A program made the position numbers and the translations under genes. This document shows positions 27,165 to 35,571 of a stretch of 64,000 bases of DNA, piece by piece. Each line of letters opens with the position of its first letter. Position 1 is the first letter of the stretch. The stretch is from Leptospiraceae bacterium (GTDB lineage Bacteria > Spirochaetota > Leptospiria > Leptospirales > Leptospiraceae): the NCBI GenBank assembly GCA_016708435.1, contig JADJFV010000007.1:214879-278878 (forward strand), given 5' to 3'. The notes beneath the pieces were generated by a model. It saw only the letters and a list, made by a program, of their open reading frames with translations. It had not been told where the DNA came from and did no database searches.

Positions 27165-28214
27165 ATGCCTATTCTTCTAATTCTACTATTTCTAGTTTCT
27201 TGTAATAAAACAGCACTACCCCTATTTCCTAAAGGCGTTTCTTCCATCACAACAGGCTGGGAAGGCAAACGTAGTTTATCTGCAGAGGAATGTAAAAAAT
27301 GCCATAGCGAAACACATTCCCAATGGAAAGATGGAATGCATGGCAAAGCATGGATAGATCCCCTATTCCAAAATGCGTTTAGAATTGAACCACAGGAGTG
27401 GTGTGTCAATTGCCACGCTCCCCTTTCAGAACAGAAAAGAGAATTTCTAGACAAAGATAATTCAGATAAATCCTTATTAGCCGAAGGAATTAATTGCGTA
27501 GCCTGTCATGTTCGAAATGGAAAAGTATTGGGCTCTAAGAATTTCAAAGATGAATACCATGAAGTCATCCAGTTCGAATATCTTTCCTCCTCTGAATTTT
27601 GCGAAAACTGTCATCAGTTCAATTTTCCCCGTTTTCAAAAGGATAAGATTCATTATTCGACTGAGCCGATGCAAAATACATTTACAGAATGGAAAAGCTC
27701 AGGAATTACTCGCACCTGTCAGGATTGTCATTACGATGGACATAAGCTTCTAGGAAATCATAACCCGGAAAGACTAAGAAAAGATTTTTCCGAAATAGAC
27801 TATGAATTTTCGGAAAAAGGGCTACTTCATATTAGCCTGAAACTGAATAAGAACCGCGCTCATATTCTTCCTACAGGAGATTTGTTTCATTCGATTCAAT
27901 TGGAAATCGCAACGGACCCTAATTACAAGCATATGCACTATCGCAAGAAATGGGCACGGACTTACGGCATTGGAAACATTGGCGGAAATACATTCTGGAA
28001 TCGCACACTCATCCGCAATACAGGCATTAGCCCCGATGAGGATAATATCTCATTAACAATTGATGCACCTACTTCAAAAAAAAATCTCTATGCTAGGTTA
28101 GTCTATTATTTTCATGACGAAGAACTCGGTGGAAGAAATGATTTGTCATTAGAACAGAAAATGTTTGTTATTCGAGAGAAGATTTTAAAGATTACCGCAG
28201 ATTACCACAGATGA
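27165..28214 (+). CDS. Pentaheme cytochrome c lipoprotein
   Basis: Five CxxCH heme-attachment motifs are present in order: CKKCH, CVNCH, CVACH, CENCH and CQDCH (about residues 43-190). The N-terminus LLFLVSCNK is a lipoprotein signal with Cys at about residue 14, so the protein should be anchored in the periplasm or outer membrane. The second half (about 205-345) has no heme motif and looks beta-rich. This layout resembles cytochrome c-554-type family proteins involved in periplasmic electron transfer; the donor and acceptor are unknown. The last residues (KITADYHR) and stop come from a dispersed repeat-like sequence (about 28190-28225). Confidence 0.85.
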   Translation: MPILLILLFLVSCNKTALPLFPKGVSSITTGWEGKRSLSAEECKKCHSETHSQWKDGMHGKAWIDPLFQNAFRIEPQEWCVNCHAPLSEQKREFLDKDNSDKSLLAEGINCVACHVRNGKVLGSKNFKDEYHEVIQFEYLSSSEFCENCHQFNFPRFQKDKIHYSTEPMQNTFTEWKSSGITRTCQDCHYDGHKLLGNHNPERLRKDFSEIDYEFSEKGLLHISLKLNKNRAHILPTGDLFHSIQLEIATDPNYKHMHYRKKWARTYGIGNIGGNTFWNRTLIRNTGISPDEDNISLTIDAPTSKKNLYARLVYYFHDEELGGRNDLSLEQKMFVIREKILKITADYHR

Positions 28215-28273
28215 ACACAGATGGATTTATAATCTTAAGCCATTTTCAAAAATAACAGGAACAAGGAATAACA

Positions 28274-28525
28274 ATGGAAAATGTAAAAATAGATCCGATG
28301 TGGTATGTCTTAATTGTAGGATATTTTATTCTCAATTTTTTTATTAAATATTTTATAGGTAAATACAAAGAAGAAAGAGCCGCTACAAATAAGGAAAATC
28401 CGCAAAGTGCAAAACCTCCACAAGGTGGTGGCGACAAGAAGCCAGCCCAAGGTGGCGGAGATAAAAAACCAGCACAAGGAGGTGGCGATAAAAAAGGAGG
28501 TCCACCACCACCACCGAAAAAATAA
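28274..28525 (+). CDS. Small membrane protein with AQGGGDKK repeats
   Basis: The 83-residue protein has one TM segment (about 9-30, MWYVLIVGYFILNFFIKYF) and a basic stretch, then three tandem copies of an 8-residue unit based on PAQGGGDKK, ending in a proline run. The DNA repeats too (about 28424-28500, 24-base period), so copy number may vary. A ribosome site AAGGAATAACA precedes the ATG. It follows the cytochrome gene on the same strand. Function unknown. Confidence 0.7.
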   Translation: MENVKIDPMWYVLIVGYFILNFFIKYFIGKYKEERAATNKENPQSAKPPQGGGDKKPAQGGGDKKPAQGGGDKKGGPPPPPKK

Positions 28526-28569
28526 GTAAAATAATACAATATACTTATTTACGCCAAATTTCTATTACC

Positions 28570-29673
28570 CTACTCTAATTTCAAATCTTCTAATGTTTTG
28601 GGAACAAAGTTTGGATCGCATTGTTTGGGCTCATTAGAATTTTTTGTTAGATTATAAGAAACGTCTTCGTCTTTTTTTTCTCCGAAGATGTTTCGAACCT
28701 TGTCCTTTGTAAAAACAACAGAGTCTTGATTTGATATGGACTTACATGGACTAAACTTTGGAGTACCTGATAATCCTGTGATGTATTCTTCCGGTCTCCG
28801 ACCTTTGCCATCAAACTCTTTGCTACGCTCGGCGTGACTCAGTTCAATAATATTTGGACCACATCCTTTTTCGAAATTAATAACTAAGTCTCCCTTTTCC
28901 ATTTTCCATTTTCCGATTGAATACATTAACGAAACATTTTCTTCGGCACCATATCTATAAGCTCCACTACCTCCCTGACCAGACCATGGAGGATCAAATG
29001 GAGCAATGGCGACACCACTATCACAAAGTATATAATCTTTTCCACCACGAGGAACATATCCGATACTAAGCTTACCGACCAAATCGCTTTGAGAGTATTC
29101 TTTTGGATTCAAAAGTTTTTGAATCTTAGTTTCCCACTCTGGGTCTTTGCGTAGATTTTCCATATCAGGGTCTTTTTCAATGTAGGCTATTGCGTTGTAG
29201 CCTCTATCGATTGCTTTCGCCAAATACTCATAAGCCTCATTTACTTGATTCAATCGACTATGAGAACAAGCAGTATTATAAAGAGCCAATTCAGGGCGAG
29301 GTGTGCTTAGGTATAAGGCAACATCATAAGCAAGAATTGAATCTTCTAAGCGATTGATATTAGAAAGAGAATTTCCATAATTATAATAAGTTTCACCAAG
29401 CGGATAAGAGTCAATTGACTTTTCATAAAGCTCGACTGCTTCTTTGTCCTTCTTGGCTTTGTATAAAACAAATGCCTGCGAGTTAAGCTTTTTGGCTTCT
29501 GCAAGTCTTTTCTCATGTTCAGCGGCATATTCTAATTTGGCGTTCCAATAATTAACCCATTGTTTGGAAAAATAATTTTTAGTAGGTTCGGCTACTATTT
29601 TAGAATTCTCTTCCTTCTTGCAAAATGTAAAAGCTAATAAGACAACTAACGTTAAAAAAGAAGTTTTTTTCAT
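28570..29673 (-). CDS. TPR-repeat lipoprotein
   Basis: The 367-residue protein has a lipoprotein signal (FLTLVVLLAFTFCKK, Cys about 19) and about three tetratricopeptide repeats (about 50-165: LYKAKKDKEAVELYEKSIDSYP, read in part, then NYGNSLSNINRLEDSILAYDVAL and NTACSHSRLNQVNEAYEYLAKAI in shorter units). The C-terminal 180 residues form an unrecognised Cys-containing domain. TPRs point to protein-protein binding, probably in the periplasm. It converges with the small membrane protein gene. Confidence 0.75.
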   Translation of the reverse strand: MKKTSFLTLVVLLAFTFCKKEENSKIVAEPTKNYFSKQWVNYWNAKLEYAAEHEKRLAEAKKLNSQAFVLYKAKKDKEAVELYEKSIDSYPLGETYYNYGNSLSNINRLEDSILAYDVALYLSTPRPELALYNTACSHSRLNQVNEAYEYLAKAIDRGYNAIAYIEKDPDMENLRKDPEWETKIQKLLNPKEYSQSDLVGKLSIGYVPRGGKDYILCDSGVAIAPFDPPWSGQGGSGAYRYGAEENVSLMYSIGKWKMEKGDLVINFEKGCGPNIIELSHAERSKEFDGKGRRPEEYITGLSGTPKFSPCKSISNQDSVVFTKDKVRNIFGEKKDEDVSYNLTKNSNEPKQCDPNFVPKTLEDLKLE

Positions 29674-29785
29674 TTTTAAATCTACTCCTGTATAAACTTG
29701 CCTTCCAAAAAAGACAAATATTCTTTTAATGTCAATGTATTAAAGAAAATAAATTGAAAGAACCGATTCAATCTACCTTTTTAAA

Positions 29786-30238
29786 TTAAGCCTTTCCGGT
29801 TGAACCAAATCCGCCTGCTCCGCGCTCGGTATTGAGAGAAATCTCGGTCACCAATTTCCATTCTATATCCATTGAGCGGCTAACAAGCATTTGCGCGATA
29901 CGAAGTCCATTGGTAATGGCAAAGGGAGATTGACTCAGATTTAATAAGGGAACAAAAACCTGTCCCCGGTAATCAGAATCAATAGTGCCGGGAGAATTTG
30001 GAATTAGAATATTTTCCTTGGAAGAAAAACCAGAACGTGGACGAATTTCTACAAAATAACCATTAGGAATTTCCAAACAAAAACCTGTCGGAATTAAAAC
30101 CGTCTCTCCAACCGGCAAAATAATATTAGCCTTTGGACAATAAGCCGCAATATCCATCGCCGCCGCACCCGTTGTTTTTTTCTCTGGGAGCTTTACATCG
30201 GGATAAAATTTTTGTATTTTGATTTGAATATTATTCAT
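29786..30238 (-). CDS. dut: dUTP diphosphatase
   Basis: Trimeric dUTPase hydrolyses dUTP to dUMP, keeping uracil out of DNA and feeding dTMP synthesis. The five motifs are visible: AAAMDIAAYC (I), EIRPRSGFSSKENI (II), NSPGTIDSDYRG (III), GLRIAQMLV (IV) and the flexible C-terminal RGAGGFGSTGK (V). At 150 residues it is a normal length. It lies downstream of the M16 peptidase gene, separated by an inverted-repeat element. Confidence 0.97.
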   Translation of the reverse strand: MNNIQIKIQKFYPDVKLPEKKTTGAAAMDIAAYCPKANIILPVGETVLIPTGFCLEIPNGYFVEIRPRSGFSSKENILIPNSPGTIDSDYRGQVFVPLLNLSQSPFAITNGLRIAQMLVSRSMDIEWKLVTEISLNTERGAGGFGSTGKA

Positions 30239-30294
30239 TTAGGACTCCAATTGAATTTAAGTTTGACATAGTAAATTAAAAAGCCATTGCAACA

Positions 30295-30419
30295 GTCATT
30301 TCGAACTAGCGGCATCCGAGAATGCGCCGTGAGAAATCTACCTTAGTTCTTAATGAGAGAAAAACCATTTCTTTTTTTTGTCAGATAGACCTCTCACCGA
30401 AAAGCTAGTTCGAGGTGAC
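30295..30419. repeat. 125-bp MITE-like inverted-repeat element
   Basis: GTCATTTCGAACTAGC at 30295-30310 is matched in reverse by GCTAGTTCGAGGTGAC at 30404-30419 (10 bp perfect core, 14 of 16 overall). Inner parts also partly pair (GTGAGAAATCTA with ACCTCTCAC). It contains no gene and lies in the 213-base gap between dut and the peptidase gene. Confidence 0.65.
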
Positions 30420-30451
30420 AGGGGTAAATCTTCATATACTTCAATCACATC

Positions 30452-31720
30452 CTATATCTTAGTATGTATCTTCTTAATATCAGCTTTAGATATATTTCCA
30501 ATTCCTGTAAAATGCATTTGATCTACGGCAAATATTTTTTGCACGAGTTCATTGATTTCATCGAGAGTAACTGAGAATAGCTCATCGAGTCTGTCCTGGT
30601 AACCGTAAAAATTTCCAAAGTAAAGTTCTTGCATAGCAATGTCTGTCATTCTATTTTCAGGAATTTCATATCCAATGGCGAGTCCGCCTTTTTGATTTCC
30701 TTTCGAAAATACAAGCTCGTCCTGGGTGAATCCATCTTTTTTCAAAAGACGAATTTCTTCTAAGATAGAATCAACAGCTAGTAAAAGCTTATCCTTAGAA
30801 GTCCCGCAGTTAATATTCATTATCCCCGTATCCAAGTAAGAAGAAGGAAAAGAGCTGATGCTATAACAGAGTCCTTTGTCCTCTCTAATTTTTTGAAATA
30901 AACGGGAAGACATTCCTCCACCGAAGATATTAGAAATAACATTGAGCCGAACAGCAGTTTTAAAATCGCGGGCAAAGCCTTCTGCCCCAAGTAGAAAGTT
31001 TACCTGCTCTAAATTTCTTTTGATAAAATGAACACTGAAAGATTTTTCTACAGGCTCATTCTTAAGTGCGGCTAATGGTCTGTCTACTCTCATACTAAAG
31101 AATTTTTCTGAAAGCTTTTGCACTTGGTCGTCAGGAAAATCTCCCGCAACGGATAATACCATTCTACCGGGGATATAATGCTTTTTATAATAAGCCTGGA
31201 TTGATTCTGAAGTCGCAGCGGCTACTGATTCGCGGGAGCCAATGATATCTTGACCGAGAGGATGATTTTTAAAAATATTTTTAAAATATTGATCATACAC
31301 ATAATCATCGGGACTGTCTTCATAGCTTTTTAATTCTTCTAGGATTACATTCGATTCATTTTTAATATCTTCTTGTTTTAGAAGTGGATGAAAAACCATA
31401 TCCGAAAGAATATCAAGTCCAAGTTCTAGCTCAGAGGAAGCAACTGTCACATAATAGTAAGTATACTCACGAGAAGTGACAGCATTAAAAAAGCCACCTA
31501 CTCGCTCAATATCTTCTGCTTGTTTTTTGGCTGTTCTTTTGTCGGTGCCTTTGAAAAGCATATGCTCAAGAAAATGAGTGTAACCCTTTTCGGATTCATC
31601 TTCATATCTTGAGCCAATCTTTACCCAGAGCCCAATGGCAACGCTTGTCGCATTGGGCACAGGTTGAAATAAAACTGTTAGACCGTTAGAGAGTTTACTC
31701 TTATTTAGCCTTAAGTTCAT
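30452..31720 (-). CDS. M16 family zinc metallopeptidase
   Basis: The 422-residue protein has the inverted zinc motif HFLEH (about 48-52) with the distal Glu in ILEELKSYED (about 122), and the C-terminal half carrying the family's second, inactive-like domain. It resembles the processing-peptidase-like proteins usually found beside pnp (YmxG type). No signal peptide is visible, so it is probably cytoplasmic. The gap to pnp is three bases. Confidence 0.93.
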   Translation of the reverse strand: MNLRLNKSKLSNGLTVLFQPVPNATSVAIGLWVKIGSRYEDESEKGYTHFLEHMLFKGTDKRTAKKQAEDIERVGGFFNAVTSREYTYYYVTVASSELELGLDILSDMVFHPLLKQEDIKNESNVILEELKSYEDSPDDYVYDQYFKNIFKNHPLGQDIIGSRESVAAATSESIQAYYKKHYIPGRMVLSVAGDFPDDQVQKLSEKFFSMRVDRPLAALKNEPVEKSFSVHFIKRNLEQVNFLLGAEGFARDFKTAVRLNVISNIFGGGMSSRLFQKIREDKGLCYSISSFPSSYLDTGIMNINCGTSKDKLLLAVDSILEEIRLLKKDGFTQDELVFSKGNQKGGLAIGYEIPENRMTDIAMQELYFGNFYGYQDRLDELFSVTLDEINELVQKIFAVDQMHFTGIGNISKADIKKIHTKI

Positions 31721-31723
31721 TTA

Positions 31724-33823
31724 TCAGGAGTGATGTTCCTGCTGCATTGCATCTTTGCGGGAAAGATCCATTTTCCCCTGTCTGTCTACACCTAGAACTT
31801 TTACACGAATGATTTCGCCTTCGGAGACTACATCTCTTACAGCGTTCACACGTTTAGAATCTAGTTTAGAAATATGGCAGAGACCTTCTTTACCGGGAAG
31901 AATTTCTACGAAAGCTCCGAAGTCAGTGATGCGTTTGACTTTACCCTCATAGATTTTTCCCACTTCCACTTCTGCGAACATACCTTCGATAATATCGAGA
32001 GCTTTCTTAGAAGACTCAGCGTCAGGACTAGAAATAGTAACTTTTCCATCGTCGTCAATGTTGATATCAGCTTTACTTTGTTCAATGATAGAGCGGATAT
32101 TTTTTCCACCGGGACCGATAAGTTCTCCAATTCTATCTTTTGGAATCATCTTGATCGTAATACGAGGGGCGGTCTTAGATAGTTCAGCAGCCGACTGTGT
32201 AATGGATTTTTCCATTTCGTTTAGGATGTGAGTTCTACCGCGCTCTGCTTGTGCAATTGCTTTTTCCAAAACATCGAGGCCAACGCCTGTTATCTTCAAA
32301 TCCATTTGGAAAGCAGTAATACCTTTACGAGTTCCTGCCAATTTAAAATCCATATCGCCAAAATGATCTTCAATACCAGCAATATCAGTTAGTATCGCAA
32401 ACTCTTTATTAGGCGAAGTGATAAGTCCCATTGCAACACCAGAAACCGCTGCTTTAATAGGAACACCACCGGACATCATCGCAAGAGACCCACTACAAAC
32501 AGATGCCATTGAGCTAGAACCATTTGATTCTAAGATTTCAGAGACAAGTCGTATAACGTATGGAAATTCTGTAAACTTAGGAAGAACAGCTTTTAAAGCT
32601 CGCTCTGCTAAATTTCCATGTCCAATTTCACGACGTCCAGGACTACCGGAACGTTTTACCTCTCCAACAGAGAATGCTGGAAAGTTATAATGCAGCATGA
32701 AGTTCTTTTCTTTTTGACCTTCGATTGTCTCATAACGCTGATTATCCGCAACAGTTCCAAGAGTTACTACTCCTAGAGATTGAGTTTGACCGCGTGTAAA
32801 TACGGCAGAACCGTGAGCACCGGGTAATACGTTTAATTCGCAAGAGATGTCTCTGACTTCTTCTAATTTTCTTCCATCAGCTCGTAAGCCTTCTTTGAAA
32901 ATTAAATCACGAACGACTTCTGCTTCTACTTCGTGAAGGAAATTTTTAACTTCTTTTAATTCTAAATCAGTTAGATTTTGTTCTTTGAAGTAAGCAACGG
33001 TTTCTGCGTTTGCATCAGAAATTCCTTTTGATCTTGCTTGCTTATCCGAATTGCGATTAGCAGTAGAGATTTTTTCAATAGAATAATCTCTTACTTTTTT
33101 AAATAGAGCTTCGTCTTTTACTTTGAGCTTGATTTCTTTTTTTGGATTATTTACAATCTTCGCAAATTCAGATTGAAAGGTAACATTTGCTTTGATGTAT
33201 TCATGTGCAAATTTTAAAGCATCTAGTAAGTCGTGGTTACTTAGTTCTTTGCATTCGCCTTCAATCATTACGATTGAGTCAATGGTTCCAGCAACGATAA
33301 TGTCCATATCTGATTTCGCAATCTGGTCATTCTCAGGGTTATATATCAATTTGCCGTCAATTCTTCCTACACGCACACCAGCTAAAGGTCCGTGAAATGG
33401 AATATTAGAAACCATTAACGCTGCACTAGCCGCATTAATCGCATGACCTTGTGTAGAAATATTTTTATCAGCTGAGAGGACAGTTACGATTAGCTGCACT
33501 TCACAGAAGTAACCTTCTGGAAACATAGGACGAATCGGTCTGTCTATGATGCGAGAGAGTAATACTTCGTATTCGGAAGGTTTGCTTTCTCGCTTGATGT
33601 ATCCGCCAGGAATTCTTCCAACAGAATACATCTTTTCAGTGTATTCACAAGTGAGAGGGAAAAAATCCTGTCCTTCTTTAGATTCGTCAACCGCGCATAC
33701 AGTTGCAAGCATAACAAGGTTGCCGACTCTGTAGACTACACTACCATCGGCTTGTTTCGCCCAATTGCCAGACTCAATGGATATAGCTTCCCTATCGAAA
33801 TTTAGATTGTGTTTATATGTCAT
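31724..33823 (-). CDS. pnp: Polyribonucleotide nucleotidyltransferase
   Basis: PNPase degrades RNA 3' to 5' by phosphorolysis and is a core of the degradosome. The 699-residue length and order fit: two RNase PH domains (about 10-230 and 320-550, the second with the FAVGEVKRSGSPGRREIGHG region at about 385), a KH domain with GPGGKNIRSI (about 575) and an S1 domain at the C-terminus (YEGKVKRITDFGAFVEI, about 620). rpsO lies 13 bases upstream, the classic rpsO-pnp pair. Confidence 0.98.
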   Translation of the reverse strand: MTYKHNLNFDREAISIESGNWAKQADGSVVYRVGNLVMLATVCAVDESKEGQDFFPLTCEYTEKMYSVGRIPGGYIKRESKPSEYEVLLSRIIDRPIRPMFPEGYFCEVQLIVTVLSADKNISTQGHAINAASAALMVSNIPFHGPLAGVRVGRIDGKLIYNPENDQIAKSDMDIIVAGTIDSIVMIEGECKELSNHDLLDALKFAHEYIKANVTFQSEFAKIVNNPKKEIKLKVKDEALFKKVRDYSIEKISTANRNSDKQARSKGISDANAETVAYFKEQNLTDLELKEVKNFLHEVEAEVVRDLIFKEGLRADGRKLEEVRDISCELNVLPGAHGSAVFTRGQTQSLGVVTLGTVADNQRYETIEGQKEKNFMLHYNFPAFSVGEVKRSGSPGRREIGHGNLAERALKAVLPKFTEFPYVIRLVSEILESNGSSSMASVCSGSLAMMSGGVPIKAAVSGVAMGLITSPNKEFAILTDIAGIEDHFGDMDFKLAGTRKGITAFQMDLKITGVGLDVLEKAIAQAERGRTHILNEMEKSITQSAAELSKTAPRITIKMIPKDRIGELIGPGGKNIRSIIEQSKADINIDDDGKVTISSPDAESSKKALDIIEGMFAEVEVGKIYEGKVKRITDFGAFVEILPGKEGLCHISKLDSKRVNAVRDVVSEGEIIRVKVLGVDRQGKMDLSRKDAMQQEHHS

Positions 33824-33836
33824 AGTAGATCCTGAA

Positions 33837-34103
33837 TTACTTTCTTAATCCAAGTCTCTTGATAAGATTTCTATATCTTTCAAGATTTTTAGATTTTAAG
33901 TAGTCCAGCATCTTCTTTCTCTGGCTAACAAGTCTTAAGAGACCTCTACGAGAGAGATGGTCTTTTTTGTGCGTTCCAAAATGAATGTTTAAATCATTGA
34001 TTCGGCTGTTTAAAAGCGCGATTTGCACTTCAGGGGATCCAGTATCTCCAGCTTTTTGCTGGTAGTCAGTGATGATTGTTTTCTTAATTTCTGTTGTTAT
34101 CAT
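33837..34103 (-). CDS. rpsO: 30S ribosomal protein S15
   Basis: 88 residues with the S15 signature (GSPEVQIALLNSRINDL, THKKDHLSRRGLLRLVSQR, LKSKNLERYRNLIKRLGLR). It binds 16S rRNA early in 30S assembly. In many bacteria it represses its own mRNA, but no such structure can be shown here. It sits between truB and pnp. Confidence 0.98.
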   Translation of the reverse strand: MITTEIKKTIITDYQQKAGDTGSPEVQIALLNSRINDLNIHFGTHKKDHLSRRGLLRLVSQRKKMLDYLKSKNLERYRNLIKRLGLRK

Positions 34104-34160
34104 ATTACGTTAGTATTCTTCTATTTTAGACCAAGTTATTTAGGTGCGACTATTGATAAA

Positions 34161-35054
34161 CTAATTTTCATCAGGATTGTAAAAAACTTTCAAGTAGCGA
34201 TAAGGCAAATGGGATTTCTTATCAACGGTGCTGCACCATGCGAGGAGATTGCCGGAGTTGTCTCTGAGTAAGAAATCCCCTTCTAATCCTTTCCGGTCAA
34301 CGTATCCACCGTGTCGAACTGATTTAGTTTCTTTTTCATTTAAATCAATCCAGGGAAATAATATCAATTCTTCTAACTTGGAAAATTTACAGTCCGGTAA
34401 GAGAACTTCCTCTACGGATAGAGCATGATCGAGTGAAATTTTTCCAATAGAAGTGCGAACTAGGCTTTCCATATACATGGGAAAGGAAAGAGCTTCGCCT
34501 AAATCTATGACAATTTTTCGAATATAAGTCCCAGAGCTAACTCTAAGTTTCATTTCAAATCCAAATTCGGTTAAATTTTGGGATTGGAATTCATAGATTT
34601 TCATCTTGCGACTAACGGATTCAAATTCTATTCCACCGCGAAAAAGAGAAGATTGTCGCATCCCACCTACTTTCAAGGCAGATATTACAGGAGGAATTTG
34701 TGATGTAGTGTCTATGATTTTAGAAATTTCTTCTTCAATACGAGTAATATTGTCTGAGAAAAATGCTTTTATCTCTTCGGGAGTTCTTTCGTCAATTGTG
34801 TTTCCGTCACGATCACCGGAGTCTGTGCTTTTCCCAAAACGAACTTTCGCAAAATAACCCTTATCCTCTTCTAAAAACACACTCGAAAAGGAAGTATAAT
34901 CTCCAAATGGTAAAATGAGTAATCCTTCAGCGGCTTTATCTAAAGTGCCCGTGTGCCCGATCTTGATAGGCTTTTTATGCTTTTTGATTTTTAAAACCAG
35001 GTCAGAGGAAGTAATTCCTGCCGGTTTTAAAATTAGAAAAAATCCTGAATTAAT
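34161..35054 (-). CDS. truB: tRNA pseudouridine-55 synthase TruB, apparent ATT start
   Basis: TruB isomerises U55 in the T loop of tRNAs. The catalytic Asp lies in GHTGTLDKAAEGLL near the N-terminus. That part has no ATG, GTG or TTG: the first standard start codon is a GTG at 34880, downstream of the catalytic Asp, so it cannot be the real start. The frame opens after a TAG and its best start is ATT at 35054, with AGAGGA 8 bases upstream and ATTAA overlapping the rbfA stop. From there the protein is 297 residues, as expected for TruB. A sequencing error (ATG read as ATT) is the alternative. Confidence 0.85.
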   Translation of the reverse strand: MNSGFFLILKPAGITSSDLVLKIKKHKKPIKIGHTGTLDKAAEGLLILPFGDYTSFSSVFLEEDKGYFAKVRFGKSTDSGDRDGNTIDERTPEEIKAFFSDNITRIEEEISKIIDTTSQIPPVISALKVGGMRQSSLFRGGIEFESVSRKMKIYEFQSQNLTEFGFEMKLRVSSGTYIRKIVIDLGEALSFPMYMESLVRTSIGKISLDHALSVEEVLLPDCKFSKLEELILFPWIDLNEKETKSVRHGGYVDRKGLEGDFLLRDNSGNLLAWCSTVDKKSHLPYRYLKVFYNPDEN

Positions 35055-35511
35055 CCTTTGATTCCTCTTCTACTTGAGGCAAGTCGTTGTTATTCAGCAA
35101 TTCCTTATTTTCAGGGGGCAAATCTTCCTTATGCACTAAACCTTCTGTCTCAGCCTGGTAATTTCGAATTGGAGGTAGGTTATCTATGAAGTCATTCACT
35201 TCGAGGGACTTGATATAATCATCATCCCATAAAAAAGTAATCTTTGGTGTTAAACGAAGCTGTAAGTCTTTAGCAATGATATGCTGAAAAAAACCCTTAG
35301 CAGTGCGAAGTGCATTTAATAAAGACTTCTTGCCTTTCTCGTCTACGTAAGAGGTTACCCAGACTTTGACTGCCGCCATATCATTCGAAAGCTCTGCCCT
35401 ATGAACGGAAACGATTCCAATTCTAGTATCTTTCATTTTACCAGAGACAATCAGTTTAGCGATTGACTTGATAATTTCCGATTCAATTTTTTTCTTACGC
35501 GTTTCGTTCAT
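35050..35511 (-). CDS. rbfA: Ribosome-binding factor A
   Basis: RbfA is a small KH-like protein that helps mature the 5' end of 16S rRNA. About the first 110 residues match the family (ELSNDMAAVKVWVTSY, LRLTPKITFLWDD). A further 40-residue acidic tail (about 115-153) is extra. It overlaps the proposed truB start by 5 bases and lies downstream of infB, separated by a long palindrome. Confidence 0.93.
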   Translation of the reverse strand: MNETRKKKIESEIIKSIAKLIVSGKMKDTRIGIVSVHRAELSNDMAAVKVWVTSYVDEKGKKSLLNALRTAKGFFQHIIAKDLQLRLTPKITFLWDDDYIKSLEVNDFIDNLPPIRNYQAETEGLVHKEDLPPENKELLNNNDLPQVEEESKD

Positions 35512-35529
35512 GATTTTTTTGCTTTAACG

Positions 35530-35567
35530 TTACCCAAGGGCGGGGCTTAAGCCCCGCCCTTGGGTAA
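35530..35567. repeat. 38-bp perfect palindrome between infB and rbfA
   Basis: A 38-bp perfect palindrome with core CGGGGCTTAAGCCCCG and arms beginning TTACCCAAGGG fills nearly all of the 60-base gap between infB and rbfA. It is far more GC-rich than its surroundings. As RNA it would form a very stable hairpin inside the operon. No T run follows on either strand, so it is more likely a repeat or processing site than an intrinsic terminator. Confidence 0.85.
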
Positions 35568-35571
35568 TTGT

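Noticed and set aside
34161..34880. Shorter TruB from GTG 34880
   Set aside because: It would lack the catalytic Asp loop (GHTGTLDKAAEGLL), which is encoded in frame upstream.
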